Below, piece after piece: positions 22,755 through 30,326 of a DNA stretch of 36,589 nucleotides; the stretch's first letter is position 1; every line of letters starts with the position of its first letter. The notes below the pieces were generated by a model that worked only from the letters and a program-made list of their open reading frames with translations, did no database searches and had not been told where the DNA came from. Made by a program: the position numbers and the translations under genes. Origin of the DNA: a virus; IMG/VR virus record IMGVR_UViG_3300009183_000027, positions 1 through 36,589 of that record. One strand, 5' to 3'.

Positions 22755-22913
22755 ATGGAACTGAAAATTACACTACCCGAGGCCGAGCGCCTCCTCTTGG
22801 AATGGGCGCAAGCCAAGTTCCCAGATATGTTCGATCAGGTAGAAACAGACCGATACAGCTACACCAAAACATTCACTTTCACTAAAGAGGAGCCAAAAGA
22901 TGAATCACAGTAA
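22755..22913 (+). CDS. Small acidic protein (52 aa), first gene of replication module
   Basis: MELKITLPEAERLLLEWAQAKFPDMFDQVE then TDRYSYTKTFTFTKEEPKDESQ. AGGAGA lies 7 bases upstream of the ATG and the promoter at 22699 is directly before it. Its last 14 bases overlap the nuclease gene start in another frame. Composition and signals support a real gene; no family recognised. Perhaps a regulator or a small DNA-metabolism partner. Confidence 0.65.
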   Translation: MELKITLPEAERLLLEWAQAKFPDMFDQVETDRYSYTKTFTFTKEEPKDESQ

Positions 22914-24024
22914 TATCGTCGGCGGTAGCACCGCCAAGCGCGTCATCAACTGCCCAGGCAGTGTGGCGCTGGTGGCCAAGATGCCGCCGAAGCCCAGCAG
23001 CAAGTACGCCGATGAGGGTACGCTGCTGCACAACGTCATCGCCGAGATCGTCATGTCGGGCCAGCCGCCGGAGCATTACCTTGGAACCAAGTACGAAGAC
23101 CAGACGCTCACGCAGGAATTGATCGACGACAAACTCAAGCCCGCGCTGGCGGCGCTAGATCAGATCGACCCCAAGCAGGAGATGGAAATTGAAGCTGAGA
23201 CAAGCGTGGACTTTGGTGATCTACTTCCCGGTGTTTTTGGCTCTACTGACCTTATTGGTCGTTTGGGCAGCCGCGCTGTTGTTCTTGATTGGAAGTTCGG
23301 TGATGGTGTCGCTGTGGAAGTCGAGGAAAACCCGCAACTGATGTTCTACGCCGCTGCGGCCATGCGGACACCCGCCGCCCAGTGGGCGTTTGAAGGCGTG
23401 ACCGAGATTGAGATGGTCATTGTCCAGCCGCCCGCTGTCAAACGATGGGTTACGACACCCGAGCGCATCGCAACGTTTGAGTTGCAACTGGTGCAGGCCG
23501 TCAAGGCGTCCGAGAAGCCCAATGCCAAGCTGGAAGTGGGCGATCACTGCCGCTGGTGCGCCGCCAAGCCGGTGTGCCCACAGATGACCGGCGCGGTCGA
23601 CCGTACCTTAAAAATGCAGATCGAAGCCATCGACACCCAGATGCTGGGGTCGTACTTGGCCAACGCCGATATGCTGGAGCAGTGGATCACCGATCTGCGC
23701 GCTTTGGCGTTCGCTATGCTGGAGTCGGGTGCGCCCGTGCCAGGGTACAAATTGGTGGCCAAACGGGCCACACGTTCATGGACTGATGAGACCAAGGCCA
23801 AAGCCGAACTGCTCAAAAGTCTGCCAGAATCTGAAGTGATGGAGGTGTCCGTAATCTCTCCGGCCAAGGCTGAAAAGGCGCTCAAAAAGCGCAAGATCGG
23901 CCTGCCGGACGATTTGGTCGTCGCCATCTCGTCAGGTAACACCTTGGCCAGCGTGGATGATCCACGCCCCGAGGTGATCTTGTTGGGCAAGCAATTAACG
24001 TCTGCCCTTTCTAAACTGCAATAA
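22900..24024 (+). CDS. Cas4/RecB-like PD-(D/E)XK nuclease (DUF2800 type)
   Basis: A 374-residue protein starting MNHSNIVGGSTAKRVINCPGSVALV. The nuclease core reads ADEGTLLHNVIAEIV (helix with His), GSTDLIG...AVVLDWKFGDG (D, then D-x-K) and QLMFYAAAAM (Q..Y). A C-terminal Cys group (CRWCAAKPVCPQ, paired with an N-terminal Cys at INCPG) is as in Fe-S Cas4/AddB nucleases. The family is standard in phage replication modules directly upstream of polymerase A; it probably processes DNA ends for recombination. The gene is in one operon with the next three. Confidence 0.85.
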   Translation: MNHSNIVGGSTAKRVINCPGSVALVAKMPPKPSSKYADEGTLLHNVIAEIVMSGQPPEHYLGTKYEDQTLTQELIDDKLKPALAALDQIDPKQEMEIEAETSVDFGDLLPGVFGSTDLIGRLGSRAVVLDWKFGDGVAVEVEENPQLMFYAAAAMRTPAAQWAFEGVTEIEMVIVQPPAVKRWVTTPERIATFELQLVQAVKASEKPNAKLEVGDHCRWCAAKPVCPQMTGAVDRTLKMQIEAIDTQMLGSYLANADMLEQWITDLRALAFAMLESGAPVPGYKLVAKRATRSWTDETKAKAELLKSLPESEVMEVSVISPAKAEKALKKRKIGLPDDLVVAISSGNTLASVDDPRPEVILLGKQLTSALSKLQ

Positions 24025-24032
24025 GGACAATC

Positions 24033-24662
24033 ATGTCAAATCTAGTAGCGTTCTCTCAAGCGGGCTTGCCCGCAGTCTCCACCCTCGCAACTTCCCTGCG
24101 GGCAATCCAATCCGATGTAGGCCCAGCCGGTAATGTCATCCTCAAGATGGACAAAACCGGGCACTGGGTGTTCGGCGCGGATCAGACCGAAGTGGAAGAT
24201 GACAGCACTTGGGCGGTCAATCCTTTCAGCTTTGTCCACGGCTTTATTGCTTGGGGCGACGGCGAAGTGTTGGGCGAAAAAATGGTGCCTGTATCTCAAC
24301 CCCTGCCGGAACTGGACGGTGCGCCGCCAGCCGCCAAAAAGGGCTGGGAGACACAGGTGGGTATGTCGCTGAAGTGCATCAGCGGCGAAGACAAGGGCAT
24401 GGAAGCCCGCTTTACGACCACCTCGGTGGGCGGCAAGCGCAGCGTTCAGGCTCTTGCGGTGGCTTTGGCAGATCAGGTCGATAAAGACCAATCCAAACCC
24501 GTGCCGGTCGTGCGCCTCAAAAAGGAGCATTACCAGCACAAGTCGTATGGCCGGATTTTTACCCCGGTCTTCGAGGTCGTGGATTGGGTCTCTCTTGATG
24601 GTGAGCCAGAGCCACCGAAGGTAGAAGCAGCCCCAAGTCGTCGTCGTCGCGTAGCGGCCTGA
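24033..24662 (+). CDS. Probable single-stranded-DNA-binding protein
   Basis: A 209-residue protein: SDVGPAGNVILKMDKTGHWV at the N-terminal region, an OB-fold-like strand pattern (GMEARFTTTSVGGKRSVQAL; GRIFTPVFEVVDWV) and a basic, Arg-rich C terminus (APSRRRRVAA). It sits between the nuclease and DNA polymerase, 8 bases after the first and overlapping the start of the second by one. Position, size and the basic tail suggest DNA binding, but no signature fixes the family; a different processivity or annealing role is possible. Confidence 0.6.
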   Translation: MSNLVAFSQAGLPAVSTLATSLRAIQSDVGPAGNVILKMDKTGHWVFGADQTEVEDDSTWAVNPFSFVHGFIAWGDGEVLGEKMVPVSQPLPELDGAPPAAKKGWETQVGMSLKCISGEDKGMEARFTTTSVGGKRSVQALAVALADQVDKDQSKPVPVVRLKKEHYQHKSYGRIFTPVFEVVDWVSLDGEPEPPKVEAAPSRRRRVAA

Positions 24663-26554
24663 TGACTCTTTGGGTTGATTTTGAAACCCGTAGCGCCTGC
24701 GACCTAAAAATCGCAGGCGTTTACAACTACGCGCAGCACGGCACGACCGAGGTGCTGTGTATGTCGTACGCTTTCGACGACGAGGGCGTGCAGACATGGT
24801 TGCCCGGCCAGCCGTTCCCGCATCGGGTGCGAGATTGGTATGGGTTTATTTACGCCCATAACGCAGCGTTTGAACGCCTAATTTTTTGGTACGTGTTGCA
24901 GATTAACTTCCACCTAGAGCAGTTTGTCTGCACCGCAGCAACGGCTCGCGCCAACTGCGCCCCTGGCTCGCTTGAGGACGTGGGCCGCTTTGCTGGCGCG
25001 TCGATGAAGAAAGACCATCGCGGCGCTCAACTAATCCGCAAGATGAGCGTGCCGCCCTACGAAGAATCGCCCGAGTTGACCGCCGAGATGGTGGCCTACT
25101 GTGAGCAGGACGTGCGGGCCATGCGCGCCATCTGCAAAGCGATGCGCCAATTGTCTCAGCAGGAATTGACCGACTACCATGTCAACGAGCGCATCAACGA
25201 CCGGGGCGTCCTGGTCGACGTGGAACTATGCCGCGCTGCGGTCAAGTACGCCAGCACCGAACTGGTCGAGATCCAAGACATTGTGGCCGAGGTCACCGAG
25301 GGCGCGATCACCAGCGTGCGCTCACCGAAGATGCGCGACTGGGTGTTCGAGCGTGTGGACGACGAGGCCCGCAAGCTGATGCAGAAAGACGGCAAAGTCA
25401 GCATTGACAAGACCGTCCGGTTCAACCTACTCAATTGTGATGGAGTGCCCCCCGATGTACAAGAAGTCATCCAATGCGCCGACGACCTATGGGCGTCCTC
25501 GGTTGCGAAGTTCAGCCGCTTGGCACAGCTATCAGATGAAGAGGATCGACGAGTTCGCGGCGCTTTTGTGTTCGCAGGGGGTTCCGCAACAGGCCGTGCA
25601 TCAAGTTACGGCGCTCAAGTCCACAACTTCACCCGAAAATGTGCTGAGGCTCCTGAAGATGTGCGCCGTTCAATGGTTCGTGGCCATGCAATCGTTCCCC
25701 GATACGGCAAACGAGTCACCGACGTTCTCAAAGGAATGCTCCGTCCTGCACTGATACCGGCCAAGGGTAAACACCTAGTCGTCGCCGATTGGGCTGCCAT
25801 CGAAGCTAGGGTAAACCCTTGGTTGTCCGGCAAGGGCGACGCCAAGCTGGCGCTCTTCGCGTCCGGCGAGGATGTCTACAAAGTCAACGCCGCCGCGACG
25901 TTCGGCGTGGCCGTGGCCGCAGTGACCAAAGACCAGCGCCAGATTGGCAAGGTGCAGGAGTTAGCCTGCGGCTTTGCCGGCGGCGTCGGGGCGTTTGCCG
26001 CGATGGGCCGCATCTACGGGATTACCCTACCCGAGTCCGACGCCCGCCGGATGGTGGACGGGTGGCGTAGGGCAAACCCTTGGTCTGTACCGTACTGGCA
26101 AGACCTAGAATCCGCGTACACCCGCGCCATGCGGAATAAGGGCAAAGAATTCGGCGCAGGCCGCGTCACCTATATGTATGACGGCCAGCACCTGTGGTAC
26201 GCCCTCCCGTCTGGCCGCGTTTTGTGCTACCCCTACGCCCGTCTCGAATCAGAAGGTATCACCTATGCCAAGGCTGCATGGAAGCCCGCCGCTGACGCTA
26301 CCGAATGGCCCCGCGCCCGCTTGTGGAAGGGGCTTGCCTGTGAGAACATCACCCAGGCCGTGGCCAATGACTTGCTGCGCCATTCGCTGCGCCAGCTTGA
26401 GGATGTGGTTCTCCACGTCCACGATGAAATCGTGATCGAGACCGCGACGCCCGACCCTGATGCGCTGCGCTCGATCATGTGTACCCCGCCCGACTGGGCC
26501 AAGGGTTTACCCCTAGACGCTGAAGTCTCAATCATGGAGCGATACGGAAAATGA
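24662..26554 (+). CDS. DNA polymerase, family A, with 3'-5' exonuclease
   Basis: 630 residues. Exonuclease motifs: VDFETRS (D6, E8), AHNAAFE (N67; the usual Asp is Glu E71, as in many phage relatives) and YCEQD (Y146, D150). Polymerase motif A is VVADWAAIEARV (D376), motif B spans KDQRQIGKVQEL to GFAGGVGAF, and motif C is HVHDEIVI (H587, D588, E589). There is no 5' nuclease domain. It would be the replicative polymerase of the phage. The start overlaps the previous stop (TGATG) and its stop overlaps the primase start by 4 bases. Confidence 0.93.
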   Translation: MTLWVDFETRSACDLKIAGVYNYAQHGTTEVLCMSYAFDDEGVQTWLPGQPFPHRVRDWYGFIYAHNAAFERLIFWYVLQINFHLEQFVCTAATARANCAPGSLEDVGRFAGASMKKDHRGAQLIRKMSVPPYEESPELTAEMVAYCEQDVRAMRAICKAMRQLSQQELTDYHVNERINDRGVLVDVELCRAAVKYASTELVEIQDIVAEVTEGAITSVRSPKMRDWVFERVDDEARKLMQKDGKVSIDKTVRFNLLNCDGVPPDVQEVIQCADDLWASSVAKFSRLAQLSDEEDRRVRGAFVFAGGSATGRASSYGAQVHNFTRKCAEAPEDVRRSMVRGHAIVPRYGKRVTDVLKGMLRPALIPAKGKHLVVADWAAIEARVNPWLSGKGDAKLALFASGEDVYKVNAAATFGVAVAAVTKDQRQIGKVQELACGFAGGVGAFAAMGRIYGITLPESDARRMVDGWRRANPWSVPYWQDLESAYTRAMRNKGKEFGAGRVTYMYDGQHLWYALPSGRVLCYPYARLESEGITYAKAAWKPAADATEWPRARLWKGLACENITQAVANDLLRHSLRQLEDVVLHVHDEIVIETATPDPDALRSIMCTPPDWAKGLPLDAEVSIMERYGK

Positions 26555-28839
26555 ATTTTCTAGACTACTTGGCCAACATAGCGCCCGAAGGCGAGACCAT
26601 CCTATTCGTGCGGCAGAAGCCCGCCAAGCCCGAGCAGTTCCACGCCGACGGCGCGATCAAGTGCTCATGGCCCGCGTACCTGCCCGACAAGTGGAAAGCC
26701 GACCAAGCGTGGTACTGCAACACCGGCTGTTTCATCATTGACCGATTCGAGGCTGGCCGCCCGTCGGCCCGCGCCGACAATTGCGAGCGGGTGGCGTTCC
26801 TTGTATTGGACGACGTGGGCACGAAGGCCAAAGTGCCGCCTATCGCCCCGACGTGGATCATGGAGACCAGCCCCGACAATTTCCAATACGGCTACACCTT
26901 TGCCCTAGACGACCAGCCCATGAAAGGCGACTTCGCCGCAGCCATCGTGGCCATCGCCGACGCGGGCTACACCGACGGCGGGGCCATCAACCCCGTGCGT
27001 AACTTCAGACTGCCCGGCTCGCTCAACCTCAAGCCTGGGCGTGACCGCTTTGCGTCCCGTCTGGTTGAGTTCCACGCCGACCGCGAGTTCTCCCTCGATG
27101 CCATCTGCACCGCCTTGGGCGTGACCCCAAACCCCGCCGACACCGCGACCGTGCGCCCGATCCGGCTTACCGACGATGGTGGCGACGACGTGCTGGCGTG
27201 GGTCGCGGCGCGTGGCGATCTGCTGGAGCGCGGTAACGCCGCTGGCTGGTGGGGCGTCGTGTGCCCCAACAGTGGCGAGCATTCCGACGGTAACCCGATG
27301 GGCCGCTACAACCCACTCAACAGGGCGTACTGCTGCCTGCATGAGCATTGCTCCGAGTGGGACAGCGAGGCGTACCTCGATTGGGTCGAGCAGCAGGGCG
27401 GGCCGTCGCGCGCGCATGGCCTGCGGGACGAGTTGCTGGCCGCAGTGATGGATGGCGCGCTGTCCAAGCTGGCCCCAACGCCCGACTATCCGGACGCCGC
27501 CGCCGAGGTCATTGCCGCCGTGGAGCAGCGCGAGCTTGGTCGAATTGAAAAGTCGCAGTGGTACGAGCGTTTTGCGTACATCCAAGACGACGACGCCTAT
27601 TTCGACATGACTGACCGCCGCGAGTTGTCCCGTGGCACGTTCAACGCCCTGTTCCGCCACATCCGCTGCGTGTCCACCCGCGACCAGGGCGGTAAGCGTA
27701 TGGTCGAGGCGTCGGTCTCGTTCGACGAGAACCGGCAAGCCAAAGGCGCCAAAGCGCTGGTCGGCATCACCTTTGCCGCAGGCGGCTCGGTGCTGGTGGC
27801 CCGTGAGGGGCTGGTCTACGGCAACCGCTGGCGTGACGCCCGCCCCGAACCCGTGCCGGGTGATGTGTCCCCGTGGATGCGCCACCTTGAGCGCATGGTC
27901 CCGATAGCGTTCGAGCGTGAACACTTGTTAAACGCCCTTGCCCATAAGGTGCAGTTCCCCGGCCATAAGATCAATCACGCCATCCTGATGGGCGGCGCGC
28001 CTGGCTCCGGCAAGGACACCCTATTCGCCCCGTTCTTTTGGTCGATAGGCGGCAAGGGCAAGGCGAATTGTTCCCTCGTGAAGTCCGAAGACCTAAGCTC
28101 CCAATGGGGCTACGCCCTCGAATGCGAAGTGATGGAGATCGCCGAATTGCGCCAGACCGAGGCCCGTGACCGCCGCGCACTGGAGAATGTCCTCAAGCCC
28201 ATCATCGCCGCCCCGCCCGAATTGCTCCCCGTGAACCGCAAGGGCTTGCATCCGTATATGGCGCTCAATCGCGTGTTCGTGGTGGCATTTTCAAACGAGC
28301 GTGCGGCCATCAGCATCCCCAGCGAGGACCGCCGTTGGTTTTGCCTATGGGCTGAGGCCGACCGCCTGCCAGAAGCGGAGGCCGTGGCCCTTTGGAACTG
28401 GTACGAGCACCGTGGCGGCTTTGCTGCTGTAGCCGCGTATTTGGCATCGCGTGACGTGTCAGCGTGGAACCCGTCCGCCCCGCCGCCTATGACTGAAGCG
28501 AAGGCCATCATGGTTGAGCATGGCATGAGCGGCGCGGAATCGTTCCTCGTGAACATGATCCGGGGCCGCGCCCGTGCGTTCGCTGGCGGCGTGATAGGCG
28601 CGCCATTCTTCGCAGTCTGCGACGAACTACAGCACTTTGCGCCCCCTGGCGTGAAGGTGGTGCCTGCTGCGCTTATGCACGCCTTGAAGGAAGCGGGCTG
28701 GATTGACATGGGCCGCCTCGCGTCCCGTGAATACCAAACGAAAAAGCATATCTTCTGCGCGCCGGAGATGGCCGACAGAATGACCCGTTCAGACCTGCGT
28801 AGGGCCATAGAAAAAGCCCCCGAAGGGGCTGAATCATAG
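26551..28839 (+). CDS. Primase-helicase (DUF5906-type ATPase)
   Basis: 762 residues. The N-terminal third is a primase-like region (LDDVGTKAKVPPIAPTWIMETSPDNFQYGY; PVRNFRLPGSLNLK) similar to RepB/archaeo-eukaryotic primase-like domains. A Cys/His-rich stretch (CPNSGEH ... CCLHEHC) near residue 236-270 looks like a zinc ribbon. The C-terminal ATPase has GGAPGSGKDTLF (K488), GYALECEVMEIAELRQ and VFVVAFSNERAA, typical of DUF5906/D5-like superfamily 3 helicases. It is the last gene of the replication operon. The DNA is clearly more G+C-rich than the structural region. Confidence 0.85.
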   Translation: MNFLDYLANIAPEGETILFVRQKPAKPEQFHADGAIKCSWPAYLPDKWKADQAWYCNTGCFIIDRFEAGRPSARADNCERVAFLVLDDVGTKAKVPPIAPTWIMETSPDNFQYGYTFALDDQPMKGDFAAAIVAIADAGYTDGGAINPVRNFRLPGSLNLKPGRDRFASRLVEFHADREFSLDAICTALGVTPNPADTATVRPIRLTDDGGDDVLAWVAARGDLLERGNAAGWWGVVCPNSGEHSDGNPMGRYNPLNRAYCCLHEHCSEWDSEAYLDWVEQQGGPSRAHGLRDELLAAVMDGALSKLAPTPDYPDAAAEVIAAVEQRELGRIEKSQWYERFAYIQDDDAYFDMTDRRELSRGTFNALFRHIRCVSTRDQGGKRMVEASVSFDENRQAKGAKALVGITFAAGGSVLVAREGLVYGNRWRDARPEPVPGDVSPWMRHLERMVPIAFEREHLLNALAHKVQFPGHKINHAILMGGAPGSGKDTLFAPFFWSIGGKGKANCSLVKSEDLSSQWGYALECEVMEIAELRQTEARDRRALENVLKPIIAAPPELLPVNRKGLHPYMALNRVFVVAFSNERAAISIPSEDRRWFCLWAEADRLPEAEAVALWNWYEHRGGFAAVAAYLASRDVSAWNPSAPPPMTEAKAIMVEHGMSGAESFLVNMIRGRARAFAGGVIGAPFFAVCDELQHFAPPGVKVVPAALMHALKEAGWIDMGRLASREYQTKKHIFCAPEMADRMTRSDLRRAIEKAPEGAES
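28811..28830 (-). terminator. Intrinsic terminator of the second minus-strand block, inside the primase gene
   Basis: Reading on the minus strand: AGCCCC, TTCG loop, GGGGCT, TTTTT. The UUCG tetraloop and U-run make a classical terminator for the minus-strand genes ending at 28834. It is coded within the last 10 codons of the plus-strand primase gene, so the protein sequence (KAPEGAES) and the terminator share bases. On the plus strand there is no T-run after the stem. Confidence 0.8.
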
Positions 28840-28893
28840 GTTAAGAAGGATCGCCAGCAGCGCGGCCACTAAGGCCGCAAATAATGCGATCAT
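28834..28893 (-). CDS. 19-residue hydrophobic peptide
   Basis: MIALFAALVAALLAILLNL, a nearly pure membrane helix. The ATG overlaps the previous stop by 4 bases (ATGA) and the stop lies 4 bases before the terminator. It is too short for statistical support; the case rests on the coupling and on its perfect membrane-helix composition. A longer frame reading upstream through this region has an unlikely Cys/Arg-rich N terminus and is not favoured. Confidence 0.35.
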   Translation of the reverse strand: MIALFAALVAALLAILLNL

Positions 28894-28979
28894 GGTGGCG
28901 TCATGTTGTAAAAGTAGATCGCCCACGGGATAGACAACACTGTCGCCACCGCGAGCGCTTCGAGCGCGCGCCGGATCAC
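28890..28979 (-). CDS. 29-residue membrane peptide, GTG start
   Basis: GTG overlaps the previous stop (GTGA) and gives MIRRALEALAVATVLSIPWA then IYFYNMTPP. Two N-terminal Arg and one hydrophobic helix suggest an inner-membrane peptide with N-terminus inside. It is followed by the 19-residue peptide with another 4-base overlap. Function unknown. Confidence 0.4.
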   Translation of the reverse strand: MIRRALEALAVATVLSIPWAIYFYNMTPP

Positions 28980-29194
28980 AACATCCCCCGCAGTGTAGTT
29001 TCGGCCTCGACGCCCTGTTCACTGTCCAAACCGTAGGTTTCGATAGCGTGCAGGAATACCCCGGCGGCGTCCTCGAGCGCCTCCAGGCGCGCGAGTAGCA
29101 TTTGCGTGGTGCGGTCGTCGCTTAGGTAGGCGGCGCGTTCATTTTCTGAGTGTGGCATATATGGGCGCAGCGCTGCTGCAATAGTTGGATGCAT
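28976..29194 (-). CDS. Small helical protein (72 aa)
   Basis: MHPTIAAALRPYMPHSENERAAYLSDDRTTQMLLARLEALEDAAGVFLHAIETYGLDSEQGVEAETTLRGML. Helical, acidic, with a TGGAGT ribosome site 8 bases upstream. The repeated Leu/Ala heptads in the middle may allow dimerisation. It overlaps the next peptide start by 4 bases. No recognised domain. Confidence 0.65.
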   Translation of the reverse strand: MHPTIAAALRPYMPHSENERAAYLSDDRTTQMLLARLEALEDAAGVFLHAIETYGLDSEQGVEAETTLRGML

Positions 29195-29238
29195 GGTAGG
29201 GTACTCCAGTAGATTATGGTTTGCAATAGTACAAACCC

Positions 29239-29263
29239 CTAAGCGCTGGCGCGCAGCGCTTAG
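29239..29263 (-). promoter_or_regulatory. Strong intergenic hairpin between clamp-like gene and the 72-aa gene
   Basis: CTAAGCGCT and AGCGCTTAG pair over 9 bases around a 7-base loop, just after the stop of the clamp-like gene on the minus strand. A weaker inverted repeat GGTTTG/CAAACC (29218-29237) adjoins it. There is no long U-run, so it may be an attenuator, an mRNA-end protector or an operator. A hairpin of matching shape occurs at 29886. Confidence 0.55.
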
Positions 29264-29271
29264 AGGGTGAA

Positions 29272-29844
29272 CTAGCAGGTGGCCACCCAGGGCGCGACGC
29301 GGGGCCGGTCCGCACCACGCACGGGCATTACGAACACCTGTAGGTCGTCGTCGATATCACAATGCCCGACGCTGTTACCGTTTTGCGTGACGTGGTATAG
29401 CGTGCCCTTGTTCCCGTGGTATTCCCCGGCTGCTTTTTGGACCGTGGCCAGATATTCCGGGTTAAAGTACGCCTGTTCGCCGGTTTGCGGAGCGCGGATC
29501 ACCCGACGCCAATCTGGGTATTGTGCTTCGACCGCGTCGGCCGTCGTTTCCCCGGCCGTCGTTGTGATCGTCACTCTAGCCCCGTCATATTGTTCGATCA
29601 TGGCCGCGCCTTTCGCGCCTTTAATCGCAGCGGCCAGCCGGTCCGATCCGACGATCACGCTGGCCGGGGTTTGCGCCTGGGTATCTACCCGCGCGATCGC
29701 GATAAAATGGCCGTTAGTGGCCACCGCATAAGTACCGGTCGGGCCTTGTTCGATATGCACGCCCTGTAGGTAATAGCGGATATCTTTTTTGGCCGTGAAA
29801 TGTAACAGCGCTTTGATCGTTTTGATCTGAATTGTGGTTTGCAT
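29272..29844 (-). CDS. Short DnaN-like sliding-clamp protein (190 aa)
   Basis: The sequence has several hallmarks of the beta clamp: ATNGHFIAIARV (residues 42-53; DnaN has ATDGHRLA), YPDWRRVI (109-116; DnaN has FPDYRRV), YFNPEYLATVQKA (126-138) and VFVMPVR (170-176; DnaN ends VMPMR). A full clamp has three domains and about 366 residues; this has room for only about one and a half, so it may form a larger oligomer or be a decoy. A clamp for the phage's own polymerase, or interference with the host clamp, are both possible. GGAG lies upstream of the ATG. Confidence 0.65.
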   Translation of the reverse strand: MQTTIQIKTIKALLHFTAKKDIRYYLQGVHIEQGPTGTYAVATNGHFIAIARVDTQAQTPASVIVGSDRLAAAIKGAKGAAMIEQYDGARVTITTTAGETTADAVEAQYPDWRRVIRAPQTGEQAYFNPEYLATVQKAAGEYHGNKGTLYHVTQNGNSVGHCDIDDDLQVFVMPVRGADRPRVAPWVATC

Positions 29845-29885
29845 GGTGTTTACTCCAGTTTAGGTTAGTGGCCAGGAATAGCCCC

Positions 29886-29909
29886 TAATCGGCCAGCGAC
29901 GGCCGATTA
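29886..29909 (-). promoter_or_regulatory. Strong intergenic hairpin upstream of the clamp-like gene
   Basis: TAATCGGCC and GGCCGATTA pair over 9 bases around a 6-base loop, located between the stop at 29919 and the start at 29844. Both this hairpin and that at 29239 are followed, in the minus direction, by TTAGGGG. The shared layout suggests a common role such as partial termination or RNA processing between operon genes. Confidence 0.55.
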
Positions 29910-29918
29910 AAGATAGTC

Positions 29919-30149
29919 CTATATGGTGCAGCATCCGCAACATGGGGCGTCTTCGCACCGGCCTTTTTTGTTGCGATAGTATTCGCGGCCGTCGCCAAAA
30001 TCGATTACGTGGCTAACGTAATTATTGGCCACCGGGGCCAGCGTCGCGCGCCGGGCGGCCGTGTCATAGTAGATCAAAGCGCCGGGCCGTATGGCCGCGC
30101 CGGTGGCCGCGCACCGGCCGGGATATCGTGCGCGCATGGTGCGGATCAT
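29919..30149 (-). CDS. Small Cys-rich protein (76 aa)
   Basis: MIRTMRARYPGRCAATGAAIRPGALIYYDT: the RYPGRCAATGAxIRPG motif is common in short phage and bacterial proteins where Cys and nearby residues bind a zinc. The C terminus CEDAPCCGCCTI holds five Cys in 12 residues, likely completing a metal site. The ATG overlaps the upstream stop by 4 bases. A start 4 codons later (MRARYPG) is possible. Confidence 0.65.
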   Translation of the reverse strand: MIRTMRARYPGRCAATGAAIRPGALIYYDTAARRATLAPVANNYVSHVIDFGDGREYYRNKKGRCEDAPCCGCCTI

Positions 30150-30316
30150 GGCGCGGTCCGATCAAAAAAAGTATGCATATCGCACGTTTTGCAATAAGCG
30201 CGCCATTGGCCGCGCGCTTGAGTGGCGTCGTATTCCGGCGCGGCCATGATCGGCCGATCACAGTTAAAGCATGGCACGGCCGCGCTGGCCGGTATGGTCG
30301 GGAATTGTTTATCCAT
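30146..30316 (-). CDS. Small zinc-ribbon protein (56 aa)
   Basis: MDKQFPTIPASAAVPCFNCD then RPIMAAPEYDATQARGQWRA and YCKTCDMHTFFDRTAP. Two CxxC pairs (16/19 and 42/45) 22 residues apart make a typical zinc ribbon. AAGGGG lies 7 bases before the ATG and the stop overlaps the next gene by 4 bases. It probably binds nucleic acid or a polymerase subunit. Confidence 0.65.
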   Translation of the reverse strand: MDKQFPTIPASAAVPCFNCDRPIMAAPEYDATQARGQWRAYCKTCDMHTFFDRTAP

Positions 30317-30326
30317 GGTTTGCCCC

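Noticed and set aside
24042-24797. 251-residue minus-strand frame over the DNA-binding and polymerase gene starts
   Set aside because: Arg/His-rich shadow composition; both plus-strand genes here have strong support.
26905-27924. 339-residue minus-strand frame opposite the primase
   Set aside because: It is a shadow of a high-GC gene in the opposite strand: composition is His/Arg/Val-rich without domains, and there is no ribosome site or operon context.
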